The notes under the pieces were generated by a model. It searched no databases. It worked only from the letters and a program-made list of their open reading frames with translations, and was not told the origin of the DNA. DNA of 59,840 nucleotides from contig CADECX010000003.1 of NCBI GenBank assembly GCA_902825865.1, forward strand, positions 15,514-75,353, written 5' to 3'. The stretch's first letter is position 1, and every line of letters starts with the position of its first letter. This DNA comes from an uncultured Alphaproteobacteria bacterium. GTDB taxonomy: Bacteria; Pseudomonadota; Alphaproteobacteria; Micropepsales; Micropepsaceae. Shown here in pieces: positions 9,956-18,835 of this stretch. The position numbers and the translations under genes were made by a program.

Positions 9956-10369
9956 ATGGACATGCCGGCGCATGACCTCGTCCATGGATTGCTCAACGCG
10001 CACAGCTGGTACCGCATCGACACGCCGCTCGACTATCTGCGCGCCGGTCTTTGGTGCGTTTCCAACCTCGCCACCGCGCTGGCCTATTTCTTCATCCCCA
10101 ACGAGATCCGCTATTGGCGCCGGGTTCTGCCGTTCACGACATCCACCCTGCTCGGCAATCTGTTCATCGCCTTCATCGCCTTTTGCGGCCTGTCGCATCT
10201 TTCCATGCTGGCGGTGATGCAGACCGCCCCCTGGTGGGCGATCCTGCTGATCTATCTGCCGATGGCGATCGTATCGGTCGCGACCGTCATCGTGATGCGC
10301 AAGGAGCGCGCCCTTATCCTGTCGGTGCTGGAAAGCGTCAGCAAAGCCTTGACGGCCAAACAGCCATGA
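9956..10369 (+). CDS. Ethylene-receptor (ETR1 N-terminal)-like membrane sensor protein, stand-alone
   Basis: A 137-residue membrane protein with three or four hydrophobic segments (about 32-50, 63-88, 93-114), starting at the ATG preceded by GGGAG. It aligns without gaps to the ethylene-binding domain of plant ETR1 with an offset of 12. Tyr44, Ile47, Pro48, Ile74, Cys77 and His81 correspond to ETR1 Tyr32, Ile35, Pro36, Ile62, Cys65 and His69. Cys65 and His69 are the ETR1 copper ligands. The ETR1 Asp25 position is Asn37 here. In plants and cyanobacteria this domain is fused to a kinase; here it stops after about 137 residues and its stop overlaps the start of a histidine kinase gene. A signal-sensing subunit is inferred; ethylene itself is unproven. 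Confidence 0.72.
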   Translation: MDMPAHDLVHGLLNAHSWYRIDTPLDYLRAGLWCVSNLATALAYFFIPNEIRYWRRVLPFTTSTLLGNLFIAFIAFCGLSHLSMLAVMQTAPWWAILLIYLPMAIVSVATVIVMRKERALILSVLESVSKALTAKQP

Positions 10370-11829
10370 TGCCGGAAAGCGCGGCGCCGCAAACCACCGC
10401 GCTTCCCGAGGAAGAACCGGACGTCTGGGATGATGCGCGCCGGGCGGTGGCGAGCCTGGAATCTTCCACCGGCGCCACGCCGCGCTGGCTGGCCGCGATT
10501 TCGACCCTGATCGTCGCCCTGCTGCTTTTGCTGGTATCTTTTGCGGCCAATCACATCAATACCGACCGGGCGCAGGAGACCATGCGCCGGGTCCAGCACC
10601 ACACGGCGGTAATCGAGCAGACCGCGAACACCAATGTGGCGCTGCTGCGGGTCGGCGTCGCCCTGCGCAGCTACGCTCTGGCAGGCGCGAGCTTTCAGGC
10701 CGAGACATATCTGGCCAACTGGAAGGTGCTGAATAGGCGGTTCGCCGAATTGGCCGAACTGGTTTCCGCCAATCCCCTCCAGACGGAAAGAACGGCGCGG
10801 CTCAAGGCCGATATCGACCGTTATTTCGTCGACTATGATGCGGGCGGCGGCCGCGCCATGCCCGACAAGCAGGAAGTCGCCGAAAGGCTCTCCGCCTCCA
10901 CGGTGGCCGAACATGACAGGCAAACCGGCGTGAGAGTAAGAGGGTTGTTCGACGCCATCGCCAATACCGAGCGCGACACGCTCGCAGCCATTCGGCTTGA
11001 GGCCGAAAGCGACCAGAGAGCGCTGCAATGGATCGCCAATATCTGTTTTATATTGGCGATTCTATCGGGTGTGGTGAGCCTGCTTTTGATGCAGGGCGAC
11101 CGTGGCCGCAACAAGTTGCGCGAACTGCATCTGGAATTCATGCACACCCAGCGCCTGGCTCTGATGGGCCAGACTTCGGTGGCGATCGCCCATGAGGTCA
11201 ATCAACCGCTGACCGCCGCGAGCAATTATTTGGCTGTGCTCAGGAATATTTCCGCCGGCGGCGGACAATTGCCGCCGGAACGGGTCAAGGAGATCGTGCC
11301 GAAAATCGATGTCCAAATCCGCCGCGCCGGTGACATCGTGCAACGGCTGCGCAATTTCCTCGCCGTCCGGGGCGGCGAGCGCGTCAGTGAGACGCCCAAG
11401 ACCCTGATCGCCGACGCGGTGGACCTGCTGGGCACATTGGACAACACCATCAAGCTGGAAACCCATATCGAGCTGGGCCTTCCGTCCGTGCTGGTCGACC
11501 GCGTGCAGATTCAGCAAGTGTTGGTCAATCTGATGCGCAACGCCTTGGAGGCGATGAAGGACAAGCCCCAGCGGCGGCTGATCCTTCGGGCCTCGGTGAT
11601 GCCTGGGCACAAAGTCAAAATCAGCATCGAGGACAATGGTTCGGGCCTGCCCGATCAGGTGGCCCGGAATCTTTTCAAGCCATTCGTCAGCAGCAAGCGC
11701 AGCGGCATGGGGGTGGGCTTGTCAATCTGCCAAACCATCATCACCGCCCATGGTGGGCGGATCTGGGCGGACTCCACGCCCAAGGGCGCGACCTTTCATT
11801 TCACCTTACCTGCCGCCCACCAGGCTTAG
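10366..11829 (+). CDS. Sensor histidine kinase with CHASE3-like periplasmic domain
   Basis: A 487-residue kinase. The ATG at 10366 overlaps the stop of the ETR1-like gene (ATGA). An open frame extends upstream to 10051 but would overlap that gene. Layout: transmembrane segment about 43-63, helical periplasmic CHASE3-like region about 64-215, second membrane segment about 223-245, HisKA with His276 in HEVNQPL, then HATPase with NALEAM (N box), DNGSGLP near 423 and GMGVGLS near 448. The HEVNQPL form is typical of the DctB/FixL kinase class. No receiver domain or response-regulator gene is adjacent, so the partner is elsewhere. Confidence 0.88.
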   Translation: MMPESAAPQTTALPEEEPDVWDDARRAVASLESSTGATPRWLAAISTLIVALLLLLVSFAANHINTDRAQETMRRVQHHTAVIEQTANTNVALLRVGVALRSYALAGASFQAETYLANWKVLNRRFAELAELVSANPLQTERTARLKADIDRYFVDYDAGGGRAMPDKQEVAERLSASTVAEHDRQTGVRVRGLFDAIANTERDTLAAIRLEAESDQRALQWIANICFILAILSGVVSLLLMQGDRGRNKLRELHLEFMHTQRLALMGQTSVAIAHEVNQPLTAASNYLAVLRNISAGGGQLPPERVKEIVPKIDVQIRRAGDIVQRLRNFLAVRGGERVSETPKTLIADAVDLLGTLDNTIKLETHIELGLPSVLVDRVQIQQVLVNLMRNALEAMKDKPQRRLILRASVMPGHKVKISIEDNGSGLPDQVARNLFKPFVSSKRSGMGVGLSICQTIITAHGGRIWADSTPKGATFHFTLPAAHQA

Positions 11830-11849
11830 GCGCACACACGGAGACGATC

Positions 11850-12464
11850 ATGGTCAAAGCTCTGGCGGCAATGTTCCTCATGTCCTTGGCTTGCGGCGGC
11901 GCTGCCGCGCAAGCGCTTTCGGGCCCGAACCTGGTGCGGCAGCTGCAAAGCGGCGGCTATGTGCTTTTGATGCGCCATGCCAGCGCGCCGACACAGTTGC
12001 CAAATTCGTCAACCGCAGATCCCGAAAACAAGAATTTGGAACGTCAGCTGGATGACAAGGGGCGCGCCGCCGCGACAGCGATGGGGCTGGCAATCCGGAC
12101 GATGCGCATTCCCGTCGGCGCGATCCTATCGAGTCCGACTTATCGGGCGCGACAAACCATCGGCTTTGCCGGCTTGGGAGAACTCAAGGCTTTTGCCCCG
12201 CTCGGCGACCAAGGCCAAAGCATGGATAAAGACGCTGTCGCCGGCAAAGCCGGCTGGCTGCGCGAAAAACTATCTGAACCGCCGGCGGCCCGGACCAATA
12301 CAGTCATCGTGACCCATGCGCCCAATATCGTGGCCGCGTCTGGGGTCGCCGCCGTCGCGGAGGGAGAAACACTGGTGTTTCAACCCCAAGCGCAGGGTGC
12401 GGCCGTTCTGGTCGCCAGAGTCCCCATAGAACAGTGGCCCTTGCTCTCCCAGCAGAAGCCTTAG
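11850..12464 (+). CDS. Exported histidine phosphatase superfamily protein
   Basis: A 204-residue protein with a signal peptide (cleavage near AAAQA) followed by the phosphohistidine motif LMRHAS (Arg42, His43) and a second catalytic histidine in VIVTHAPN (His156). This is the branch-2-like small histidine phosphatase layout. Export to the periplasm makes a role as a SixA-type signalling phosphatase for the neighbouring kinase unlikely; it more probably acts on a periplasmic phosphoester. The gene starts 20 bp after the kinase stop and is probably in the same transcript. Confidence 0.8.
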   Translation: MVKALAAMFLMSLACGGAAAQALSGPNLVRQLQSGGYVLLMRHASAPTQLPNSSTADPENKNLERQLDDKGRAAATAMGLAIRTMRIPVGAILSSPTYRARQTIGFAGLGELKAFAPLGDQGQSMDKDAVAGKAGWLREKLSEPPAARTNTVIVTHAPNIVAASGVAAVAEGETLVFQPQAQGAAVLVARVPIEQWPLLSQQKP

Positions 12465-12549
12465 TGCGACCGGCGGCGCGGACCGCCGGAACTTCCGCCC
12501 TCCCTTTGCCGTTGTGTCCCCGGTCCCGTTCCGGGCCGTGGAGGATTTC

Positions 12550-12771
12550 ATGAAACCGATCGCGACATTGGGCATCGTGCTGATTGTGTTGGGCATCGCC
12601 GGGCTGTTCTTCAGCCGGGTGAGCTGGACCGAAACCGATCAGGTGGCAAAGATCGGGCCGCTGGAGATCAATTCCCAGGAAAACCATACCGTCTGGATTC
12701 CCACCGCCGCGGGCATAGCCGCCGTGCTGGCCGGGGTCGGGCTGGTGTTCGCGGGCAAGCGGACGGCCTAG
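12550..12771 (+). CDS. DUF3185-like small membrane protein
   Basis: A 73-residue protein with two hydrophobic helices (about 5-22 and 49-67) flanking a short polar loop containing KIGPLEI. This arrangement matches small DUF3185-type inner-membrane proteins of unknown function. The ATG at 12550 follows GGAGGATTTC. A longer reading from 12514 lacks a ribosome-binding site. Confidence 0.65.
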   Translation: MKPIATLGIVLIVLGIAGLFFSRVSWTETDQVAKIGPLEINSQENHTVWIPTAAGIAAVLAGVGLVFAGKRTA

Positions 12772-12885
12772 CACTTCTCTCCCCCGGCTTGCTGCACCAG
12801 CGAAGGCGTTACATGGCCGTAACCCGCGTTGCGAGTGTCACGCACTTACGCCATCATCTCCCCAACCACCTAAGGGGAGACGCTC

Positions 12886-13425
12886 ATGCACACCGCCATT
12901 AAATTTGCCCTCACTGTTGCCGTCGCAGCCGGCATCGGCCCCGTTGGATTTTCGGCTATTGCGCAGACCGATCCCAAGGTCGGCACCACCGTCAACGATC
13001 CGATCGGGCCGGTGCCCGATCCCACCCGCGTCACCGCGACCATGCCCAAGGATTTCAAATGCACCGGCGCCGTCGGCAAGCAGGAGACCTGCATCCTGTT
13101 CGGCGATCCCGCCAAGCCCGGCCCCTATATGGTGATGTACAAGTGGTATCCCGGCAATTTCTCCAAGCCGCACTTTCACAACAATGTGCGCTGGGCCTAT
13201 ATCATTTCCGGCACCTGGTGGACCTCCTCCACCTGCGTCTATGACGAGCGCACCACCTATCCGGTCCGCGCCGGCATGGTGGCGGCTGACCTGTTGAACG
13301 GCATTCACTGGGATGGCGCGCGCACGGGCGAGAAGGAACCCGCGGTGCTGATACTGTCCGGCAACGGCCCCAACATCACCCAGAGCGTGGACGAAAACTG
13401 CAAGCCGGTAGGCCCGGCGCGCTAG
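12886..13425 (+). CDS. Exported cupin-domain protein
   Basis: A 179-residue protein with a Sec signal peptide (cleavage near SAIAQ). The cupin core contains KPHFHNN (metal-binding histidines) and the second motif GIHWDGAR. The repeated pattern ILFGDPAKPGPY precedes the barrel. Single-domain cupins bind a metal and act as dioxygenases, isomerases or binding proteins; the activity here is unknown. Preceded by AAGGGGAGACGCTC. It is followed 14 bp later by a paralog with the same motifs. Confidence 0.75.
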   Translation: MHTAIKFALTVAVAAGIGPVGFSAIAQTDPKVGTTVNDPIGPVPDPTRVTATMPKDFKCTGAVGKQETCILFGDPAKPGPYMVMYKWYPGNFSKPHFHNNVRWAYIISGTWWTSSTCVYDERTTYPVRAGMVAADLLNGIHWDGARTGEKEPAVLILSGNGPNITQSVDENCKPVGPAR

Positions 13426-13439
13426 TCCAAAGGGCGTAC

Positions 13440-13976
13440 ATGCGTCACGCAATTGTTCTTGCTGGGTTGCTGCTGGCCGTTCCGGCCCAGGCGGAAACCC
13501 AGCAGCAATTGCTGACGCTGGGGCCGCCCAAGACGTCACAGCCCCTGCCCGATCCCAAGCATATCCCGATGATTTTCGGGAAAGACATTCCTTGGAAAGG
13601 CGGCAAGGGTTCGCAGAGCGCGCGTTTGTTCGGCGATCCCAGCAAGCCGGGAATCTATGGCGTGTTGATCCGGTGGGAGCCGGGGCACAATTCCACGCCC
13701 CATTTTCATTCCACCGATCGCTATGCCTATGTCGTGTCGGGCAGCTGGTGGGTGTCCAGCAGCACCCGTTACGATCCCAGCAAAATGTATCCGATCCCGG
13801 CGGGCACCTTCGTGACCGATCTGAAGAACACCATCCATTGGGACGGCGCCCGGGCCGAGACCGGTCCCGTCGTTCTGATGCTGGTGGGCGAAGGTCCGAT
13901 GACCAGCACCCGCTATGAAGCCAAGGACCCGTCCAAGGCGCCCGAGGGACAGGACTTCGTGCCGCCGAAGAAGTAA
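13440..13976 (+). CDS. Exported cupin-domain protein, paralog of the preceding gene
   Basis: A 178-residue protein with a signal peptide (cleavage near AQAE). It shares LFGDPSKPGIYG, TPHFHSTDRYAYVVSGSWW and TIHWDGAR with its neighbour, so the pair arose by tandem duplication and has diverged considerably. Both barrels keep the metal-binding histidines. A periplasmic heteromeric or paired function is possible. Confidence 0.75.
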   Translation: MRHAIVLAGLLLAVPAQAETQQQLLTLGPPKTSQPLPDPKHIPMIFGKDIPWKGGKGSQSARLFGDPSKPGIYGVLIRWEPGHNSTPHFHSTDRYAYVVSGSWWVSSSTRYDPSKMYPIPAGTFVTDLKNTIHWDGARAETGPVVLMLVGEGPMTSTRYEAKDPSKAPEGQDFVPPKK

Positions 13977-13994
13977 TGATACTGAATTGAGTTG

Positions 13995-14033
13995 CGGCCC
14001 GTGCGGCAAAGACACCGCGCGGGCCGTAATTTT
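13995..14033 (+). terminator. Probable intrinsic terminator after the cupin genes
   Basis: CGGCCCGTGCGG at 13995-14006 pairs with CCGCGCGGGCCG at 14015-14026 with one G-U pair or mismatch and an 8-nt loop, followed by TAATTTT. Confidence 0.55.
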
Positions 14034-14103
14034 GCCGAGGAGCGACCGCGAACCCGAGCGAAGCGAGGGCCTCGCGGCGCGACCATAAAAGAGTGGGGAC
14101 TCG

Positions 14104-14319
14104 ATGCACAAAGACAAACCGCCGCGCGGGAAATTTCATCCCGTCTATCTTTTCCTGGTGCTGCCGTTTGCGTGCCTGTTGTGGGTGCCGCTCTACAACC
14201 GCATCGAGCCCACTTTGCTCGGCATTCCCTTTTTCTACTGGTACCAGATGCTTTGGACCGTGCTGGGCGCCTTGTGCATCGTGCCGGTCTATTTCCATGA
14301 AGAGCGCAACCGCAAATGA
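14104..14319 (+). CDS. DUF3311 small membrane subunit of a sodium/solute symporter
   Basis: A 71-residue protein with two transmembrane helices (about 14-30 and 43-62) and a PLYNRIEPTLLGIPFFYWYQ loop, the DUF3311 signature. Such proteins are encoded next to sodium:solute symporters and are thought to be accessory subunits. The stop overlaps the start of the symporter gene (ATGA). Translation begins after GTGGGGACTCG. Confidence 0.85.
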   Translation: MHKDKPPRGKFHPVYLFLVLPFACLLWVPLYNRIEPTLLGIPFFYWYQMLWTVLGALCIVPVYFHEERNRK

Positions 14320-15863
14320 GCGCCAATCCCGTTTCCCTCGCTGTCTTTCTTTCCCTTTTCGCGCTGGTGGCCTGCCTGGGTTTTGTCGCCACCCGCTGGC
14401 GCAAGGCCGATCTCCACAGCGTGCATGAATGGGGCCTGGGCGGGCGCAGCTTCGGCACCCTGATCACCTGGTTCCTGCTCGGCGGCGATCTCTACACCGC
14501 CTATACCTTCATCGCCGTTCCGGCGCTGATGTTCGGGGCGGGCGCCATGGGCTTCTTCGCGGTGCCCTACACCATCCTGATGTATCCGGTGCTGTTCCTC
14601 TGCTTTCCGCGGCTGTGGGCCGTGGCCCGCAAGCACGGCTATGCCACCGCCGCCGATTTCGTGCGCGGCCGCTTCGGCAACCGGCCGCTGGCGCTGGCGA
14701 TTGCGCTGACCGGCATCGTCGCCACCATTCCCTATGTCGCCTTGCAGCTTGCGGGCATGCAGGTGGTGATCGCGGCGCTGGGCATTCCCACCACCCTGGG
14801 CGGCATTCCAAACCTGCCCTTGATCGTCGCCTTCCTGGTGTTGGCCGCCTACACCTATGTCAGCGGCTTGCGCGGCACCGCCCTCACCGCCGTGGTCAAG
14901 GATATTTTGATCTATGTCACGGTGCTGACGGCGATCATCGTGATCCCGTCGCAGTTGGGCGGCTATGAAAAAGTCTTTTCCGCCATCGATCCCAAAGCGC
15001 TGCTGCTGACCTCGGGCACCGAAGACAATCTGGGACAGGGTTTTGCCTATGCCAGCCTGGCGGTGGGCTCGCTCTTGGCGCTGTTCCTCTATCCCCATTC
15101 GCTGACCGGCCTGTTGTCCTCGGCCAGCAGCGGGGCGATTAGGCGCAACGCCATCCTGCTGCCGATCTATTCGCTGGCGCTGGCGCTGTTGGCGCTGCTT
15201 GGCTACACGGCGGTTTCCGCCGGGATCAAGGGCATGCCGGATTATGCCCCCGGCTTTGCCGAGTTCGGCAACAATTTCGCCATTCCCGCGCTGTTCCTGC
15301 ACATGTTCCCGCCGTGGTTTGCGGGTGTCGCCTTCGCCGCCATCGCCATCGGCGCGCTGGTGCCCGCCTCGATCATGGCGATCGCCAGCGGCAATCTGTT
15401 CACCCGCAATATCTACAAGGAGTTCATCGCGCCCAATTGCACGCCCGCACAAGAGGCGCGCGCCGCCAAGCTGGCTTCAACGGGATTGAAGCTGGGAGCG
15501 CTGTTTTTCGTGCTGTTGTTCCAGACCTCCTACGCCATCCAGTTGCAGCTTTTGGGCGGCATCTGGATCTGCCAGACCTTGCCGGCGGTGCTGATCGCGC
15601 TTTACACGCGCTTCTTCAATCCCTGGGCGTTGCTGGCAGGATGGGCGGCGGGTATCGCCGCGGGTTCGGCCATGGTGGTGGAGCTGGGACTCAAGAGCTC
15701 GATCTATCCGCTGCATATTTTCGGGGTGACGGTGCCCTGCTATGCCGCCTTGATCGCGCTGGTGCTGAATATCGCGGTGAGCTTCATCCTCAGTGTCATC
15801 CTCAATGCGGTCTCAAAGGCGCCGCGCCAGGATGAAACGGTGGCTTCAGACTACATCGGGTGA
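14316..15863 (+). CDS. Sodium:solute symporter (SSS family), monocarboxylate-permease-like
   Basis: A 515-residue integral membrane protein with about 13 hydrophobic segments. Family marks include LGGRSFGTLITWFLLGGDLY in TM2 and the ATAADFVRGRFGN loop. Pairing with a DUF3311 protein is typical of the MctP-like branch, which carries pyruvate, lactate or other monocarboxylates; the substrate here is not proven. It overlaps the small subunit gene and is followed by a strong terminator. Confidence 0.85.
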   Translation: MSANPVSLAVFLSLFALVACLGFVATRWRKADLHSVHEWGLGGRSFGTLITWFLLGGDLYTAYTFIAVPALMFGAGAMGFFAVPYTILMYPVLFLCFPRLWAVARKHGYATAADFVRGRFGNRPLALAIALTGIVATIPYVALQLAGMQVVIAALGIPTTLGGIPNLPLIVAFLVLAAYTYVSGLRGTALTAVVKDILIYVTVLTAIIVIPSQLGGYEKVFSAIDPKALLLTSGTEDNLGQGFAYASLAVGSLLALFLYPHSLTGLLSSASSGAIRRNAILLPIYSLALALLALLGYTAVSAGIKGMPDYAPGFAEFGNNFAIPALFLHMFPPWFAGVAFAAIAIGALVPASIMAIASGNLFTRNIYKEFIAPNCTPAQEARAAKLASTGLKLGALFFVLLFQTSYAIQLQLLGGIWICQTLPAVLIALYTRFFNPWALLAGWAAGIAAGSAMVVELGLKSSIYPLHIFGVTVPCYAALIALVLNIAVSFILSVILNAVSKAPRQDETVASDYIG

Positions 15864-15882
15864 GATTTTCGAGATCAAGCAA

Positions 15883-15916
15883 AAAGGCCGCCCAAACGGG
15901 CGGCCTTTATTTTTTG
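15883..15916. terminator. Strong bidirectional intrinsic terminator
   Basis: AAAGGCCGCCC pairs exactly with GGGCGGCCTTT around an AAAC loop, and TTTATTTTTT follows. The A-run on the left lets it also stop the convergent pstB transcript. Confidence 0.9.
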
Positions 15917-15929
15917 CGGCAATCGCAGA

Positions 15930-16733
15930 TCAGCCGAAGCGACCGGTAATGTACTGCTCGGTGCGCTTGTTGTCCGGCGCGGTGAATATCTTTTCCGTCG
16001 CGCCATATTCGATCAACTCGCCCAAATACATGAAAGCGGTATAGTCGCTGGCGCGGCTGGCCTGCTGCATATTGTGGGTGACGATCACGATGGTGTAGTC
16101 GGCGGCCAGCTCTTCGATCAGCTCCTCGATCTTGGCGGTGGAGATCGGGTCCAGCGCCGAACAGGGCTCGTCCATCAGGATCACTTCCGGCCGGGTGGCG
16201 ACGCTGCGCGCGATGCACAAACGCTGCTGCTGGCCGCCCGACAGCGACAGGCCGCTGGCATTGAGCTTGTCCTTGACCTCGTTCCAAAGCGCGGCGCGCG
16301 ACAGGGCGTGTTCGACCCGGCCGTCCATTTCCGAGCGCGGGATGCGTTCATAGAGTTTGATGCCGAAAGCGATATTGTCGTAGATCGACATCGGGAAGGG
16401 CGTGGGCTTCTGGAACACCATGCCGATGCGGGCGCGCAGCAGGTTGAGGTCCTTGGTCTTCAGCAGATTTTCGCCGTCCATCAGGATTTCGCCTTCGGCG
16501 CGCTGATTGGGATAGAGCTCGAAGATGCGGTTGATGGCGCGCAAAAGCGTGGACTTGCCGCAGCCGGACGGGCCGATGAAGGCCGTCACCTTACGCTCCA
16601 TCAGCGGCAGGCTGATGCTCTTCAACGCCTTGTTGGCGCCGTAATAGAAATTCAGATCCTTGATTTCGACCTTGGCCTTGTCCGCGGCGGGCGCCGCGTG
16701 ATGCTCTTGTGTCAGGTGAACTGCGGTATCCAT
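15930..16733 (-). CDS. pstB: Phosphate ABC transporter ATP-binding protein PstB
   Basis: A 267-residue ATPase: Walker [10 protein letters not shown], signature [13 protein letters not shown], Walker [14 protein letters not shown] and the H-loop THNMQQ. The pattern [16 protein letters not shown] and [13 protein letters not shown] is specific to PstB. It powers high-affinity phosphate import through PstC/PstA. It is the last gene of pstCAB, 3 bp after pstA. No phoU follows; the converging symporter gene begins beyond a terminator. Confidence 0.96.
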   Translation of the reverse strand: MDTAVHLTQEHHAAPAADKAKVEIKDLNFYYGANKALKSISLPLMERKVTAFIGPSGCGKSTLLRAINRIFELYPNQRAEGEILMDGENLLKTKDLNLLRARIGMVFQKPTPFPMSIYDNIAFGIKLYERIPRSEMDGRVEHALSRAALWNEVKDKLNASGLSLSGGQQQRLCIARSVATRPEVILMDEPCSALDPISTAKIEELIEELAADYTIVIVTHNMQQASRASDYTAFMYLGELIEYGATEKIFTAPDNKRTEQYITGRFG

Positions 16734-16736
16734 GGA

Positions 16737-17597
16737 TCAGGTCCGTTTCTGATTGTCGAGAATGCGGGCAAGGATGGAGAGCGCCAGCACGGTCGTGGTG
16801 ATCAGAAGCGCGCCTGCCCAGGCGAGGTCATGCTGATCTTGATAAGGCCCGGTTGCGAAGGCGTAGATCACGCCCGGCAGGCTGGCCATCGGCTCATTCA
16901 TGCCCTCGGCCACGTTCCAGTTCCATCCGCTGTTGCCCAGGGCGGTGAACAAGAGCGGCGCGGTTTCGCCGGAGATGCGCGCCACCGCCAGCAGCACGCC
17001 GGTGATGATGCCGGCACGGGCCGCCTTCCAGGTGACGGACTTGATGACAAAATTCTGCGGCGCGCCCAGCGCGGTGGCGGCTTCGCGCAAGCCGTCGGGC
17101 ACCAGCAGCAGCATGTTCTCGGTGGTGCGCAACACCACGGGGATCACGATCACGGTCAAGGCGGCGGCGCCTGCCCAGCCGGAAAAATGGCCCATCCGCA
17201 CCACCAACAGTTCGTAAATGAACAAGCCGATGACAATGGAGGGCGCCGACAACAGGATGTCGTTGACGAAGCGCACCACGAAGGAAAGCCTTCCGTGACG
17301 GCCATATTCCGCCAGATAGGTGCCGGCAAAAATCCCGATGGGCGTGCCCGCCGCGACCGCGATCACGCTCATCAGGACGCTGCCCCCTATGGCATTGGCA
17401 AGCCCGCCTTTGCTGCCCGGCGGCGGCGTGATCTCGGTGAATAAGGTGGGGGAGAGGGCTGAAATGCCGTCCACCAGCAACCCGCCCAGAATGAATGTCA
17501 GCCACAGCAGGCCGAACAAGGCGGCGCCCACCGACAGAAAGATGAAGACCGCGTTGGCGAGGCGGCGGCGGAAATAGAGAGCGCGGTTTGCCACCAT
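16737..17597 (-). CDS. pstA: Phosphate ABC transporter permease PstA
   Basis: A 286-residue inner-membrane permease with about six transmembrane helices. The EAA-type cytoplasmic loop appears as [20 protein letters not shown]. It starts directly after the pstC stop (TAGATG). It forms the phosphate channel with PstC. Confidence 0.94.
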   Translation of the reverse strand: MVANRALYFRRRLANAVFIFLSVGAALFGLLWLTFILGGLLVDGISALSPTLFTEITPPPGSKGGLANAIGGSVLMSVIAVAAGTPIGIFAGTYLAEYGRHGRLSFVVRFVNDILLSAPSIVIGLFIYELLVVRMGHFSGWAGAAALTVIVIPVVLRTTENMLLLVPDGLREAATALGAPQNFVIKSVTWKAARAGIITGVLLAVARISGETAPLLFTALGNSGWNWNVAEGMNEPMASLPGVIYAFATGPYQDQHDLAWAGALLITTTVLALSILARILDNQKRT

Positions 17598-18617
17598 CTA
17601 ATGCCCCTTGCTCCGTTCCATCCGGCGCAGCATCAGCTGCGCGCAGGTCAGAACGATGAAGGTAATGACAAACAGAAGCAGGCCGAGCTCGATCAGCGCC
17701 GAGCGATAAAGCTCGCTTGTCGCTTCGGTGAATTCATTGGCAATGGCGGCCGAGATCGAAGTGCCCGGCGCGAACAAGGAAGGCGCTATTCTGTGCGCGT
17801 TGCCGATCACAAAGGTGACCGCCATGGTCTCGCCCAAGGCGCGGCCCAAGGCCAGCATGGCGCCGCCGACCACACCGGTCTGGCAATAGGGCAGACAGAC
17901 TTTCCACATCACTTCCCAACTGGTGGCGCCCAGGCCATAGGAGGCTTCCTTCAACACACTGGGCACGGTCTCCAGCACGTCACGGGTCACCGCCGAGATG
18001 AAGGGCAGGATCATGATGGAAAGGATCAGGCCGGCGGTGAAGGTTCCGATGCCGAAGGTGACGCCGCCGAACAAGGTGCCCAGCACCGGGACATCCGCCA
18101 TGGCAAGGGCGACCGGCTCCTGAACATGGAGCTGAAACCAGGGCGCGAAGACGAAGAAGCCCCAAATGCCGTAAATGATGGAGGGAATGCCGGCCAACAA
18201 TTCGACCGCGATCCCGATCGGACGGCGCAGCGGCCGCGGGCAAAGATCGGTGAGGAAGATGGCAATGCCGATGCCCACCGGCACGGCGATGATCATGGCG
18301 ATCAGGCTGGTGATCAAAGTGCCGTAGATCGGAGCCAGCGCGCCAAACCGTTCGCGGGTGGGGCTCCAGGCTTCCGTGGTGATGAAGCCAAAGCCGAAAG
18401 CCTTCATGGCCGGCATGGCGCCCACCACCAGCGACATGATCACGCCGGCAAAGATCGCCAGGACCGCCAGAGCCGCCGCAAGCGCCATCAACCGGAAGCG
18501 CATGTCGCCTGCCCCGGCCCGGCGGGCCGTCTCGACTCGGGCGGAAAGGGCGGCAGGTTCGCTCAAACTGATATCGGTCAAAGATCGCCCCGGGAGTCGT
18601 GGATGGGCGCAATTCAC
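17598..18617 (-). CDS. pstC: Phosphate ABC transporter permease PstC
   Basis: A 339-residue permease with TM helices from about residue 40, the PstC-specific SPTRERFGALAPIYGTL periplasmic loop and the EAA loop KEASYGLGATSWEVMWKV. The GTG start at 18617 follows GGAGGGAGT. The ~40-residue N-terminal extension is unusual for its length, so a start at the Met near residue 39 (MRFRLMAL) cannot be excluded. It heads pstCAB; the substrate-binding gene pstS is not upstream. Confidence 0.92.
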   Translation of the reverse strand: MNCAHPRLPGRSLTDISLSEPAALSARVETARRAGAGDMRFRLMALAAALAVLAIFAGVIMSLVVGAMPAMKAFGFGFITTEAWSPTRERFGALAPIYGTLITSLIAMIIAVPVGIGIAIFLTDLCPRPLRRPIGIAVELLAGIPSIIYGIWGFFVFAPWFQLHVQEPVALAMADVPVLGTLFGGVTFGIGTFTAGLILSIMILPFISAVTRDVLETVPSVLKEASYGLGATSWEVMWKVCLPYCQTGVVGGAMLALGRALGETMAVTFVIGNAHRIAPSLFAPGTSISAAIANEFTEATSELYRSALIELGLLLFVITFIVLTCAQLMLRRMERSKGH

Positions 18618-18637
18618 ACTCCCTCCGCGCCACGAAC

Positions 18638-18666
18638 ATCACAGTCTTGCAAAGCTTTTGTGACAG
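18638..18666 (-). promoter_or_regulatory. Candidate Pho box upstream of pstC
   Basis: On the minus strand CTGTCAC and CTGTGAT lie exactly 22 bp apart, with a weaker half at 11 bp between them and A-rich spacers. This fits the 11-bp phasing of PhoB half-sites (CTGTCAT). It ends 21 bp before the pstC start. The middle half-site is poor, so this is tentative. Confidence 0.4.
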
Positions 18667-18835
18667 CCGGCCGGAACTCTTTCTAAGCTACTGAAAACAC
18701 ACAGATATTTATCTGACCCCGGCCCGTCTGGCACGCCGCGGACTCAAATGGGGCGGTCGTGCCTTAAGCGTTTCTGAAGAGTGTCCGGGCCACACTGGAA
18801 GCGGCGTAAACCCGGCAAAAGGCTGATATTTTTCG

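Noticed and set aside
10051..10365. 5' extension of the histidine kinase frame
   Set aside because: It lies inside the ETR1-like gene in another frame and lacks a plausible start signal.
14289..15452. Long minus-strand frame of 387 codons opposite the symporter
   Set aside because: Shadow of the symporter gene: composition is Arg/Gly/His-rich and no motifs are present.
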